Source of the DNA: an uncultured Collinsella sp.
Lineage (GTDB): Bacteria > Actinomycetota > Coriobacteriia > Coriobacteriales > Coriobacteriaceae
DNA: 17,879 bases
Direction of reading: 5' to 3'
Assembly: GCA_900552395.1 (NCBI GenBank)
Contig: URZJ01000014.1
Location: forward strand, 1-17,879
Below are positions 7,848 through 14,521 of the stretch, piece after piece. A program made the position numbers and the translations under genes. Each line of letters begins with the position of its first letter. Position 1 is the first letter of the stretch. The notes beneath the pieces were generated by a model. It searched no databases and was not told the DNA's origin. It saw only the letters and a program-made list of their open reading frames with translations.

Positions 7848-7853
7848 TACAAT
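7848..7853 (+). promoter_or_regulatory. Candidate -10 box (TACAAT) upstream of prs
   Basis: TACAAT lies about 45 bases before the prs ATG in the 140-bp spacer between the glmU terminator and prs. No convincing -35 box stands at 16-18 bases; a TTGACG occurs at 7801-7806, too far to pair with it. Tentative. Confidence 0.3.
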
Positions 7854-7897
7854 GCAACAAGGCATCTATATGGCATTCGATATAAAGGAGAAGGGTA

Positions 7898-8884
7898 ATG
7901 CCGATTAATGATCCCGAGAAGTCGGAGAATATGCGCAAGTCCATCCGCGTGTATTCCGGTTCCTCCAACCGTCCCCTCGCTCAGAAGATCGCTGAGTACC
8001 TTGGGGTCGAGCTTTCGGGCCTTACGCTAAAGCAGTTCGCCAACGGTGAGATTTACGCCCGCTACGACGAGACCGTCCGCGGCGCCGACGTCTTCCTGAT
8101 TCAGTCCGTGGCCGGCGGCAACGTCAACGACATGCTCATGGAGCTGCTCATCGCCACCGACGCTGCCAAGCGCGCATCCGCCCGCTCCATCACCGCCGTC
8201 ATCACCCACTACGGTTATGCCCGCCAGGACCGCAAGGCCGGCCCGCGCGAGCCCATCACCGCCCGCCTCGTCGCCAACCTGCTCGAGCGCGCCGGCGTCA
8301 ACCGCATCATCACCCTCGACCTGCACCAGGGCCAGATCCAGGGCTTCTTCGATATCCCGGTTAACCACCTGTCCGCACTGCCGCTGTTTGGCCAGTACTA
8401 CAACGACATGCACTTCGACACCGACAACCTGGTTGTCGTCTCCCCCGACGTGGGTCGTGCCAAAGCCGCCAAGAAGCTGTCCGACATGCTCGGCTGCAGC
8501 CTCGCCATCGCCCACAAGGGCCGTCCGCGCCACAACGCCGCCGAGGTCATGGGCATCATCGGTGATATCAAGGGCAAGACCTGCATCATCAATGACGACA
8601 TGATCGACACCGCTGGCACCCTGTGCGCCAACGTCAAGGAGCTCAAGGCTATGGGCGCCGGCGACATCTACGTCTGCGCCACCCACGGCATCTTCTCCGG
8701 TCCGGCCATCGAGCGCCTGAACGATGCCCCCATCGTCGAGTGCGTCGTCACCGACGCCATCCCCGTCGAGGTCGGCGGCAAGATCAAGACTATCTCGGTC
8801 GCCGAGGAGTTCGCTCAGGCCATCTCCGCCGTTTACCACGAGGAGCCCGTCTCCACGCTCGTCGGCGGCGACTTCGCACTGTAA
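7898..8884 (+). CDS. prs: Ribose-phosphate pyrophosphokinase (PRPP synthetase)
   Basis: The enzyme transfers diphosphate from ATP to ribose-5-phosphate, giving PRPP for purine, pyrimidine, histidine, tryptophan and NAD synthesis. The 328-residue protein has SGSSNRPLAQKIAEYLG (20-36), FANGEIYARYDETVRG (47-62), HYGYARQDRK (104-113, ATP and flexible-loop region), DLHQGQIQGFFDIPV (141-155), SPDVGRAK (182-189) and the PRPP loop INDDMIDTAGT (231-241). These are class I features. AAGGAG at 7885-7890 lies seven bases before the ATG. The start gives a short N-terminal extension of about 13 residues (MPINDPEKSENMR) before the conserved core. The ATG at residue 12 is an alternative start but lacks such a ribosome site. 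It is flanked by terminators, so probably transcribed alone. Confidence 0.97.
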   Translation: MPINDPEKSENMRKSIRVYSGSSNRPLAQKIAEYLGVELSGLTLKQFANGEIYARYDETVRGADVFLIQSVAGGNVNDMLMELLIATDAAKRASARSITAVITHYGYARQDRKAGPREPITARLVANLLERAGVNRIITLDLHQGQIQGFFDIPVNHLSALPLFGQYYNDMHFDTDNLVVVSPDVGRAKAAKKLSDMLGCSLAIAHKGRPRHNAAEVMGIIGDIKGKTCIINDDMIDTAGTLCANVKELKAMGAGDIYVCATHGIFSGPAIERLNDAPIVECVVTDAIPVEVGGKIKTISVAEEFAQAISAVYHEEPVSTLVGGDFAL

Positions 8885-8917
8885 TCCAACGCGCATCGCA
8901 TCATCTTTGATGCTTTT

Positions 8918-8949
8918 AAAGGGTCGGAAGCTCGCTTCCGACCCTTTTT
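8918..8949 (+). terminator. Terminator after prs
   Basis: A perfect 13-bp stem, AAAGGGTCGGAAG (8918-8930) with CTTCCGACCCTTT (8935-8947), encloses a CTCG tetraloop and runs into five T. It begins 33 bases after the prs stop codon. Confidence 0.93.
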
Positions 8950-8970
8950 CTATCCCTCGCCAACCTTCCC

Positions 8971-9173
8971 TGGACAATTAGTTCAGATACGTATTTTTTT
9001 AAAGCCCCAAAGGGCCGTTCGGAGCGTTCTGAGCTCCCCGGCGGATGCCATGCCGCCCAATGCTCATCGTTTTCGAGTACAACCGCCGCATATTTACCCT
9101 CAAATCGCCCTCGAAGCCCCTTAGAAACACCTCGAACGCCCGCCGCCTTATACGTATCTGAACTAACTGTCCA
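8971..9173. repeat. Inverted-repeat element D, copy 1 (203 bp)
   Basis: The left end reads TGGACAATTAGTTCAGATAC then GTAT. The right end, read as reverse complement, is TGGACAGTTAGTTCAGATAC then GTATAA. The same ends bound a second element at 10498-10701 on the other side of the next gene. The interior is GC-rich and differs from the interior of copy 2. On the minus strand it is open through its whole length. The rest of the spacer (9174-9336) has no gene; a TGGCGG/CCGCCA hairpin lies at about 9297-9318. Confidence 0.75.
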
Positions 9174-9336
9174 GTAGCTATCGTCAACCTTCGCGGCAGA
9201 GCTCAATTTCCTGCAATCCCCTCAACCGATTCCACCGATTTCATAACACCCAGCCGTTCATGGCGCGCAGCGCCCCGCTGAGCGAAAAGAACGGTATGGC
9301 GGTCGCATTCTGCCGCCAACTTAGTACGTTATAGCT

Positions 9337-10464
9337 ATGACGACCGTGATTTCACATCTCTCCGCCCTCCGCGCAATTCGTCGCGCACGACGGGCGTACT
9401 CTGCCCTACCCTGGGACTCCGTTGATAGTGAACAGCAAGCACAGGCCTTGGCTAGCTGCATTCCCAATAATGACGCGATAGACTTTGGCGCACTTTCGAT
9501 ACTCGATGCCTGGAATGAAGATGATTCCGAACTGCTCGATCTTCTCGTTTCAAACGAAGACAACAGACGCCCCGACAAGCGACTTCTTCAGCATATTCTC
9601 TCCGCTCCGCTTCCTGAAGGTGCAATTATGCACGTCGAGGCCGACATCTACGCAACGTCTCCTGCCATGACAGCCATGCTTTGTTCCAAAAATGAATCAG
9701 TCGCCAAAACCTTGATGCTTCTCATGGAACTGCTCGGAACCTACTCCCTTCCTCCCGGGGCAACATACCCCATTGCCTATGACGACATCTGGCCCAAGGG
9801 CGATGGCTACGAAGCGATGGACGACCTCGATTGCCAGGGCGACCAGTCGGCGGCCGAACAGCAGACCGAAACCCGCTACGAACAGGCGCACTACAAATGC
9901 GAGCCTGCCACAACCATAAATGAGCTCGAGGCAGCCGCACAGTTTGCCAAAAGTAGCTCCTACGCCTCGTTTCGCACGGCAGTCAATCTCGCCCGACCCG
10001 GATCTGCATCCCCAGCTGAATCCCTAATGTTTGCCGTTCTCGGAGCGCCCATGCGCTTTGGCGGATTCGGATGTTGCAGCCTGCCCATGGGAGGCCTGCT
10101 ACTCAACCATCGAATTGACTTCGACACTCTTGCGGTCAACATGTCCTCCGGCATCCCCTATGCCATCTGCGACTTATATTGCCCAGCTGCAGGAATCGAC
10201 AACGAATACAACGGAATTGGGCATGAGCTTCAAAATGCTCGCATCCACGATGGCAATCGCAACAATGGCCTTAAAGCCATGGGTATCCACGTCCTGGTTA
10301 TCAATCGCGACCAAATGAAAGACCTTGTTGCGCTCGAAGCCTTCGCCCAGACGATGCATCGACTTGCTGGGGTTCGGTTCCGCTATCGCATCAAGGGTTA
10401 TCGCAAACGTCAGGCCGCTTGGCTCAACGCTCTGCGGGCCGGAATCGGCCTCGCGCCGGTCTAA
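9337..10464 (+). CDS. Putative AbiEi-like / DUF559-like protein with a C-terminal nuclease-type fold
   Basis: A 375-residue protein I cannot name firmly. The N-terminal part (1-140: ISHLSALRAIRRAR, then LPEGAIMHVEADIYATSP and LLMELLGTYSLPP) resembles the helical and promoter-like region of coriobacterial proteins related to AbiEi. Residues 145-205 look like an acidic linker. The C-terminal part has the order seen in DUF559/Vsr-like domains: SPAES (Glu228), ICDLYCP (Asp279), IDNEYNG (Glu290), His296, then D305-x-x-R308 and LKAMGIHVLVINRD (312-325). The usual catalytic Lys is not obvious, so activity is uncertain. The gene is visibly less GC-rich than its neighbours, stands alone between the two D elements, and has no clear Shine-Dalgarno before ATG 9337, so leaderless translation is possible. 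A defence or accessory role is inference only. Confidence 0.7.
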   Translation: MTTVISHLSALRAIRRARRAYSALPWDSVDSEQQAQALASCIPNNDAIDFGALSILDAWNEDDSELLDLLVSNEDNRRPDKRLLQHILSAPLPEGAIMHVEADIYATSPAMTAMLCSKNESVAKTLMLLMELLGTYSLPPGATYPIAYDDIWPKGDGYEAMDDLDCQGDQSAAEQQTETRYEQAHYKCEPATTINELEAAAQFAKSSSYASFRTAVNLARPGSASPAESLMFAVLGAPMRFGGFGCCSLPMGGLLLNHRIDFDTLAVNMSSGIPYAICDLYCPAAGIDNEYNGIGHELQNARIHDGNRNNGLKAMGIHVLVINRDQMKDLVALEAFAQTMHRLAGVRFRYRIKGYRKRQAAWLNALRAGIGLAPV

Positions 10465-10497
10465 ACGGCGAATCACCCGTGCGCCGTCGAGCAGGGC

Positions 10498-10701
10498 TGG
10501 ACAGTTAGTTCAAATACGTATAAATGGACACATTGAATTAGACTGTTTTGCAGTTATCTCTATACCATTCGCCCTATTTGAAGGCAGGGTAGACTTCAAA
10601 ACAGCGTCATATGGACCAACTAAAGCTCCAAAACAACGTATCGGCATCGAATTAAGCACTTCGAGTCCTCAGAACTTATACGTATCTGAACTAACTGTCC
10701 G
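10498..10701. repeat. Inverted-repeat element D, copy 2 (about 204 bp)
   Basis: The left end TGGACAGTTAGTTCAAATAC, then GTATAA, and the right end (reverse complement GGACAGTTAGTTCAGATAC, then GTATAA) match the ends of copy 1 with one or two changes. The outermost base is T on the left and mismatched G on the right. The interior is AT-rich, full of stop codons and unlike copy 1, although the total length is almost identical. It starts 34 bases after the stop of the nuclease-like gene. The remaining 114 bases before pth show no gene. Confidence 0.75.
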
Positions 10702-10815
10702 CCTCGGATTTTGACGGCCGTCCAAACGCCCCCAAACAACCTCAATTGCCCTCCATTTGACAGCGGCAACAGGGTCGCTCACCATAGCAGGCGACAAATC
10801 AACGAAAGGATGAAC

Positions 10816-11445
10816 ATGGCAGCTGCACAGCCGCTTAAGATTCGCATGGTTGCCGGACTTGGCAACCCGGGTGAGGAATATGCCGAGACCCGCCACAACG
10901 CCGGCTTTAAGGCGATCGATGAGCTGGCCCGTCAGGCCGGTGTCACGTACTGGAAAAACCAGGCCGGCGCCGAGGTCGCACTCATCAACATCAACGATCC
11001 CGAGGAAGAGGGTGGCAAGCGCCAGATCGTGCTGGTCAAGCCGCAGTCGTACATGAACACCTCGGGCGGACCCATCTCCAAGCTCTGCCGCGAGTACAAG
11101 ATCAAGGCCGAGGAGCTGCTCGTGATTCACGACGAGCTCGACATTCCCGCCGGTGACGTGCGCGTCAAGGTGGGCGGAGGCCATGCCGGTCACAACGGCC
11201 TGCGCTCCATCATCGACAAGATGGGCAGCCGCGACTTTAGCCGTATCCGCACCGGCATCGGCAACCCTCCCGGCAAGATGGCCGTGGCAGACTATGTGCT
11301 CAAGCAGCTGCGCGCCCGCGAGGCCGAGGACTTCCAGGACACCTGCGCCCGCGCCGCAGATGCCGCCGGTCTGGCCATCGTCCACGGCGTAATCTACGCC
11401 CGCGACCACGTCAACGGCGCCGCCTCCGCCAACGGCAAGCACTAA
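10816..11445 (+). CDS. pth: Peptidyl-tRNA hydrolase
   Basis: It frees tRNA from peptidyl-tRNA dropped by stalled ribosomes. The 209-residue protein has VAGLGNPGEEYAETRHNAG (12-30) with Asn17 and catalytic His27, KPQSYMNTSG (75-84), HDELDIPAG (105-113) with Asp106, and GGGHAGHNGLRSI (120-132) with Asn127, all family hallmarks. The frame is open 35 codons further upstream, but the ATG at 10816 has GAAAGGA six bases before it; an ATG at 10810 overlaps that ribosome site and is less likely. The gene follows element D copy 2 and is followed at once by element E. The C-terminal tail (residues 198-209) is short and polar. The call is secure. Confidence 0.97.
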   Translation: MAAAQPLKIRMVAGLGNPGEEYAETRHNAGFKAIDELARQAGVTYWKNQAGAEVALININDPEEEGGKRQIVLVKPQSYMNTSGGPISKLCREYKIKAEELLVIHDELDIPAGDVRVKVGGGHAGHNGLRSIIDKMGSRDFSRIRTGIGNPPGKMAVADYVLKQLRAREAEDFQDTCARAADAAGLAIVHGVIYARDHVNGAASANGKH

Positions 11446-11447
11446 AA

Positions 11448-11645
11448 CCTACCGTTTAGGGACAGGTTTATTTTGGCAGGTTTTATCTGCGGAAACGCCC
11501 CGGTGGCCGCATCGCAATAAACCCCGCGCCGCCATACACGCATAACACCCCAAAGGGGGCCGGCCTCATCACAACCCGAGGCCGGCCCCCTTTGCCGTTT
11601 TGCCTGATAAAACCGACCAAAATAAACCTATCCCTATTTGGTAGG
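11448..11645. repeat. Inverted-repeat element E (198 bp, 39-bp arms)
   Basis: The left arm (11448-11486) and the reverse complement of the right arm (11607-11645) agree at 33 of 39 positions, with the shared core GGTTTATTTTGG and outer CCTACC. The left arm contains TAGGGACAGG, similar to the GGGGACAGG of element F. A strong terminator fills much of the interior. It begins two bases after the pth stop codon. Confidence 0.7.
11552..11600 (+). terminator. Terminator nested in element E, after pth
   Basis: A perfect 16-bp stem, AAAGGGGGCCGGCCTC (11552-11567) with GAGGCCGGCCCCCTTT (11578-11593), has a 10-base loop and is followed by GCCGTTTT. The A-rich opposite flank allows some function on the other strand. 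Confidence 0.8.
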
Positions 11646-11708
11646 TCGAAGTGGATAAACCCTTTTCCCAACCGCCGAAGACACACGTAAACAGCATGTC
11701 CATGAGGG

Positions 11709-11714
11709 TATAAT
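11709..11714 (+). promoter_or_regulatory. Probable -10 box (TATAAT) of the nfnAB operon
   Basis: A perfect TATAAT lies 106 bases upstream of nfnA. No good TTGACA-like -35 is visible at 17 bases (CGTAAA stands there). Transcription would start near 11721, giving a leader of about 100 bases that begins with a hairpin. Confidence 0.55.
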
Positions 11715-11718
11715 TTGC

Positions 11719-11790
11719 ACCGTATGTCTGCACAACGCCTGTGCGCGTACGGTTTTACTCGGGCTACCGTCCATTTCCGTGGAGGCACGG
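11719..11790 (+). promoter_or_regulatory. Structured 5' leader of nfnAB
   Basis: Just at the predicted transcript start, ACCGTA (11719-11724) pairs with TACGGT (11748-11753) and, inside it, GCACA (11730-11734) pairs with TGTGC (11740-11744). The hairpin is followed by TTTT, giving an attenuator-like look. A second hairpin, CCGTG/CACGG with a GAGG loop, lies at 11777-11790. No known riboswitch class is recognisable. Confidence 0.35.
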
Positions 11791-11819
11791 TTCGGCGGCC
11801 CTAACAAGAGAGGGGTTCT

Positions 11820-12659
11820 ATGTATAAGATCCTGGAGAAGACGCAGTTCTCGGAGAAGGTGTTCAAGTTCCGCATCGAGGCGCCCGCGATCGCCAAGCAT
11901 GCGCACGCTGGACAGTTCCTCATGGTTCGCGCCAACGAGACGGGCGAGCGCGTCCCGTTTACCCTGGCCGGCTGGAACGGTGACGAGGGCTGGGTCGAGT
12001 TCATCTTCATGGTGATCGGCAAGACCACCGAGATGCTTTCCACCTATGAGGCCGGCGAGTCACTGCGCGACGTCGTGGGCCCGCTGGGCGTTCCCACCGA
12101 GATGGCCGAGGGCCCCTGCGCCGTCATTGGCGGCGGCGTCGGCCTGGCAATTGCCTTCCCGGTCGCCAAGCACCTGGTCGAGACCGGCCACGAGGTCCAC
12201 GCTATCATGGGCGCCCGCACCAAGGACCTCCTGCTCATGGAGGACCAGTTCCGCGAGCTCCTCGACGAGGACCACATCCATATCACCACCGATGACGGCT
12301 CCTACGGCGAGCAGGGCGTTGTCACCGCTCCGCTGGAGCGCCTGCTGCAGGACAAGGCCGTGAGCCAGGTCTTCTGCGTCGGCCCCGTTCCGATGATGAA
12401 GTTCTCGACCCTCACCGCCCAGAAGTACGACACCCCCATTACCGCGTCCCTCAACCCCATCATGGTTGACGGCACCGGCATGTGCGGCTGCTGCCGCGTC
12501 GAGGTGGGCGGCGTGACCAAGTTCGCTTGCGTCGACGGCCCCGACTTCGATGCCACCCTGGTCGACTGGGATGACCTTCGTGCCCGCCAGGCCGCTTACC
12601 GTTCCGAAGAGGGCGAGTCCCTCAAGGCCTATGAGGAAAAGAGCTGCGCATGCCACTAG
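11820..12659 (+). CDS. nfnA: NfnA-type FAD/NAD(H)-binding small subunit of ferredoxin:NADP oxidoreductase
   Basis: The small subunit of the electron-bifurcating NADH-dependent reduced ferredoxin:NADP transhydrogenase; it binds FAD, NAD(H) and a [2Fe-2S] cluster. The 279-residue protein has the ferredoxin-reductase layout: FAD segment HAGQFLMVRANETGERVPFT (29-48), pyridine-nucleotide site CAVIGGGVGLAIAFPVAKHL (100-119), CVGPVPMM (186-193) and the cluster region DGTGMCGCCRVEVGG (217-231) with FACVDGPDFD (236-245), Cys222, Cys225 and Cys237 being likely ligands and Asp217 a possible fourth. GAGAGGGG precedes the ATG, and the stop overlaps the start of nfnB by 10 bases, so the pair is coupled. 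The same family includes SudB and dihydroorotate dehydrogenase electron-transfer subunits, but no pyrD is adjacent. Confidence 0.9.
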   Translation: MYKILEKTQFSEKVFKFRIEAPAIAKHAHAGQFLMVRANETGERVPFTLAGWNGDEGWVEFIFMVIGKTTEMLSTYEAGESLRDVVGPLGVPTEMAEGPCAVIGGGVGLAIAFPVAKHLVETGHEVHAIMGARTKDLLLMEDQFRELLDEDHIHITTDDGSYGEQGVVTAPLERLLQDKAVSQVFCVGPVPMMKFSTLTAQKYDTPITASLNPIMVDGTGMCGCCRVEVGGVTKFACVDGPDFDATLVDWDDLRARQAAYRSEEGESLKAYEEKSCACH

Positions 12660-14059
12660 TTAACGGTCGTTTCGTTGCCGATATGAAGTCGCCCCGCACC
12701 CCCGATAACGAGGAGCCGGCTGCCGAGCGCGCCTGCGACTTCCGCCCCGTCGACAAGGGCTTCACCGAGGAGATGGCGCTGGCCGAGGCCGAGCGCTGCC
12801 TCAACTGCAAGAAGCCGTTCTGTGTTGAGGGCTGCCCCGTCAACATCAACATTCCCCGCTTTATCGAGCAGATCCGCGCGAAGGACTTCGGCGGCGCTCT
12901 CGATACCATCCGCGAGGACTCCATGCTTCCCGCCATCTGCGGTCGCGTCTGCCCGCAGGAGAACCAGTGCGAGGGCAAGTGCATCCGTGGCAAGAAGTCC
13001 GAGCCCGTGGCCATCGGCCAGCTCGAGCGCTTCTTGGGCGACCGCCCCGAGCTCGCCTCCACGCCCAAGATGGCCCCCAAGAACGGCAAGAAGGTCGCCG
13101 TCGTCGGCTCTGGCCCGTCCGGCATCACCTGCGCCGGCGAGCTCGCCCGCAACGGCTTTGACGTCACCGTCTTCGAGGCATTCTTCACCGGCGGCGGCGT
13201 GCTGGTCTACGGCATCCCCGAGTTCCGTCTGCCCAAGGCAGTCGTCAAGCGCGAGATCGACGGCCTGGAGGACATGGGCGTCAAGTTTGAGTACAACTCC
13301 GTCGTGGGCAACATGGCCACGGCCGAGGAGCTGTTCGAGCAGGGCTTCGACGCCATCTACGTGGCAACCGGCGCCGGCCTGCCCAAGTTCCTCAACGTCC
13401 CCGGCGAGAACCTGCCCAACGTCTTCTTCGCTAACGAGTACCTCACCCGCGTGAACCTGATGAAGGCCAACAAGTTCCCCGAGTACGACACCCCCACCAA
13501 GCACGGCAAGAACGTCGTCGTCTTTGGTGGCGGCAACGTGGCTATGGACGCCGTCCGTACCGCCAAGCGCCTGGGCGCCGAGCACGCCATCATCGCCTAC
13601 CGCCGTACCGAGGACGAGATGCCCTGCCGTCGCGCCGAGCTGCACCATGCTAAGGCCGAGGGCGTCGAGGTTCTGCCGCTCGTCTCCCCGCTCGAGTTTG
13701 TCGCTGGCGAGGACGGCTCCGTGTGCGCCGTCAAGGTCCAGAAGATGGAGCTCGGCGAGCCTGACGAGTCCGGCCGTCGTCGCCCGGTGCCCATCGAGGG
13801 CGCCATCGAGGAGATTCCCTGCGACGTCGCAATCTCGGCTATCGGCACCAACGCCAACCCCTTCGCTGCCAAGATCGGCGGCAAGATGGAGCTCAACAAG
13901 TGGGGCTACATCGTCGCCGACGAGGAGACCGGCCAGACCACCGATCCCCGCATCTGGGCCGGCGGCGACATCGTCACCGGTGCCGCTACGGTCATTCTGG
14001 CGATGGGTGCCGGCAAGAAGGCCGCCGCTTCGATCACCAAGAGCCTGCTGGGCGAGTAA
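12650..14059 (+). CDS. nfnB: NfnB / glutamate synthase small-subunit-like NADPH oxidoreductase
   Basis: The large subunit partner of NfnA; it binds FAD, NADP(H) and two [4Fe-4S] clusters. The 469-residue protein has Cys50/53/58/62 (RCLNCKKPFCVEGCP) and Cys97/101/107/111 (ICGRVCPQENQCEGKC), the FAD dinucleotide motif VVGSGPSGITCAGELA (151-166), EFRLPK (191-196), VATGAG (238-243), the NADP motif VVFGGGNVAMDAVRTAKRLG (290-309), and the closing FAD motif WAGGDIVTGAATVILAMGAG (436-455). The family is often annotated as GltA or SudA. Coupling to an NfnA-type gene and the absence of a glutamate synthase large subunit favour the bifurcating Nfn complex, which balances ferredoxin, NADH and NADPH in anaerobes. 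It is followed by a terminator. Confidence 0.92.
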   Translation: MPLVNGRFVADMKSPRTPDNEEPAAERACDFRPVDKGFTEEMALAEAERCLNCKKPFCVEGCPVNINIPRFIEQIRAKDFGGALDTIREDSMLPAICGRVCPQENQCEGKCIRGKKSEPVAIGQLERFLGDRPELASTPKMAPKNGKKVAVVGSGPSGITCAGELARNGFDVTVFEAFFTGGGVLVYGIPEFRLPKAVVKREIDGLEDMGVKFEYNSVVGNMATAEELFEQGFDAIYVATGAGLPKFLNVPGENLPNVFFANEYLTRVNLMKANKFPEYDTPTKHGKNVVVFGGGNVAMDAVRTAKRLGAEHAIIAYRRTEDEMPCRRAELHHAKAEGVEVLPLVSPLEFVAGEDGSVCAVKVQKMELGEPDESGRRRPVPIEGAIEEIPCDVAISAIGTNANPFAAKIGGKMELNKWGYIVADEETGQTTDPRIWAGGDIVTGAATVILAMGAGKKAAASITKSLLGE

Positions 14060-14088
14060 TCACCTGCAGCACTAGCCACCAAACGGCA

Positions 14089-14125
14089 AAGTCCCCGTCG
14101 AGCACACGCCCGGCGGGGTCTTTTT
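14089..14125 (+). terminator. Terminator after nfnB
   Basis: AGTCCCCGTCG (14090-14100) pairs with CGGCGGGGTCT with one mismatch and one wobble, followed by TTTTT. It starts 30 bases after the stop codon. Confidence 0.8.
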
Positions 14126-14142
14126 CTATGCCGGCCGCCCGA

Positions 14143-14510
14143 CCACCATAAAGGGGACAGGCACCTTTGTGGTGGTTTTGGACTTGCCCAGTCGTTTTGT
14201 CTCGATCTGTAACACCTGGAGCCCGTTGAGCCTTGTAGTTGTTACAGATCGAGATATTGTGCCGGCCGGCCACGCTGCATCTCAATCTGTAACAGTTAGA
14301 GACCAAATATGCCGCCTGGTGTTACAGATCAAGACGTTGGGCTGACGGCCGAACGGTTCATCTCAATCTGTAACAGTTAGAGCCATTTTCGCTGGCTTGG
14401 TGTTACAGATCGAGACTATGCAAAAGCCGAGGATAGGCACTGCCGCCAAGGCCTTCCCCTCGGCCTAAAACAAAAACCACCACAAAGGTGCCTGTACCCC
14501 TTTGTGGTGG
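14143..14510. repeat. Inverted-repeat element F (368 bp)
   Basis: The left arm (14143-14179) and the reverse complement of the right arm (14510-14473) are nearly identical, differing by one substitution and one extra base in the GGGGACAGG/GGGGTACAGG region. Each arm is itself a palindrome (CCACCACAAAGG with CCTTTGTGGTGG). The interior carries three hairpins. The whole space between nfnB and the kinase-like gene is filled by this element and the nfnB terminator; no gene is seen. Confidence 0.75.
14200..14415. repeat. Array of three 55-bp hairpin units, 80-81 bp apart
   Basis: Units at 14200-14254, 14280-14334 and 14361-14415 each start with TCTCRATCTGTAACA and end with TGTTACAGATCRAGA. The arms are 15 bp, perfect in unit 1, with two mismatches in unit 2 and one in unit 3; the loops differ. 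The 22 bases TCTCAATCTGTAACAG plus TTAGAG are identical at the start of units 2 and 3. Confidence 0.8.
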
Positions 14511-14515
14511 TTTTT
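14472..14515. terminator. Bidirectional terminator between nfnAB and the kinase-like gene
   Basis: A perfect 17-bp stem, AAAAACCACCACAAAGG (14472-14488) with CCTTTGTGGTGGTTTTT (14499-14515), has a 10-base loop. On the minus strand it lies six bases after the stop of the kinase-like gene and runs into TTTTTGTTTT. It is also the right arm of element F. Confidence 0.85.
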
Positions 14516-14521
14516 GGTCGG

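Noticed and set aside
8916..9206. A 96-codon minus-strand frame as a real gene
   Set aside because: It runs through the prs terminator and both ends of element D and has no ribosome site; treated as a property of the element, not as a gene.
14278..14382. Repeats of 22-24 bases that could suggest a small CRISPR array
   Set aside because: There are only two to three units, each is itself an inverted repeat with a complementary arm, spacing is 80 bp and no cas gene is present.
14200..14415. Integron attC-like sites
   Set aside because: The arms lack the GTTRRRY/RYYYAAC core pair and there are no cassettes or integrase.
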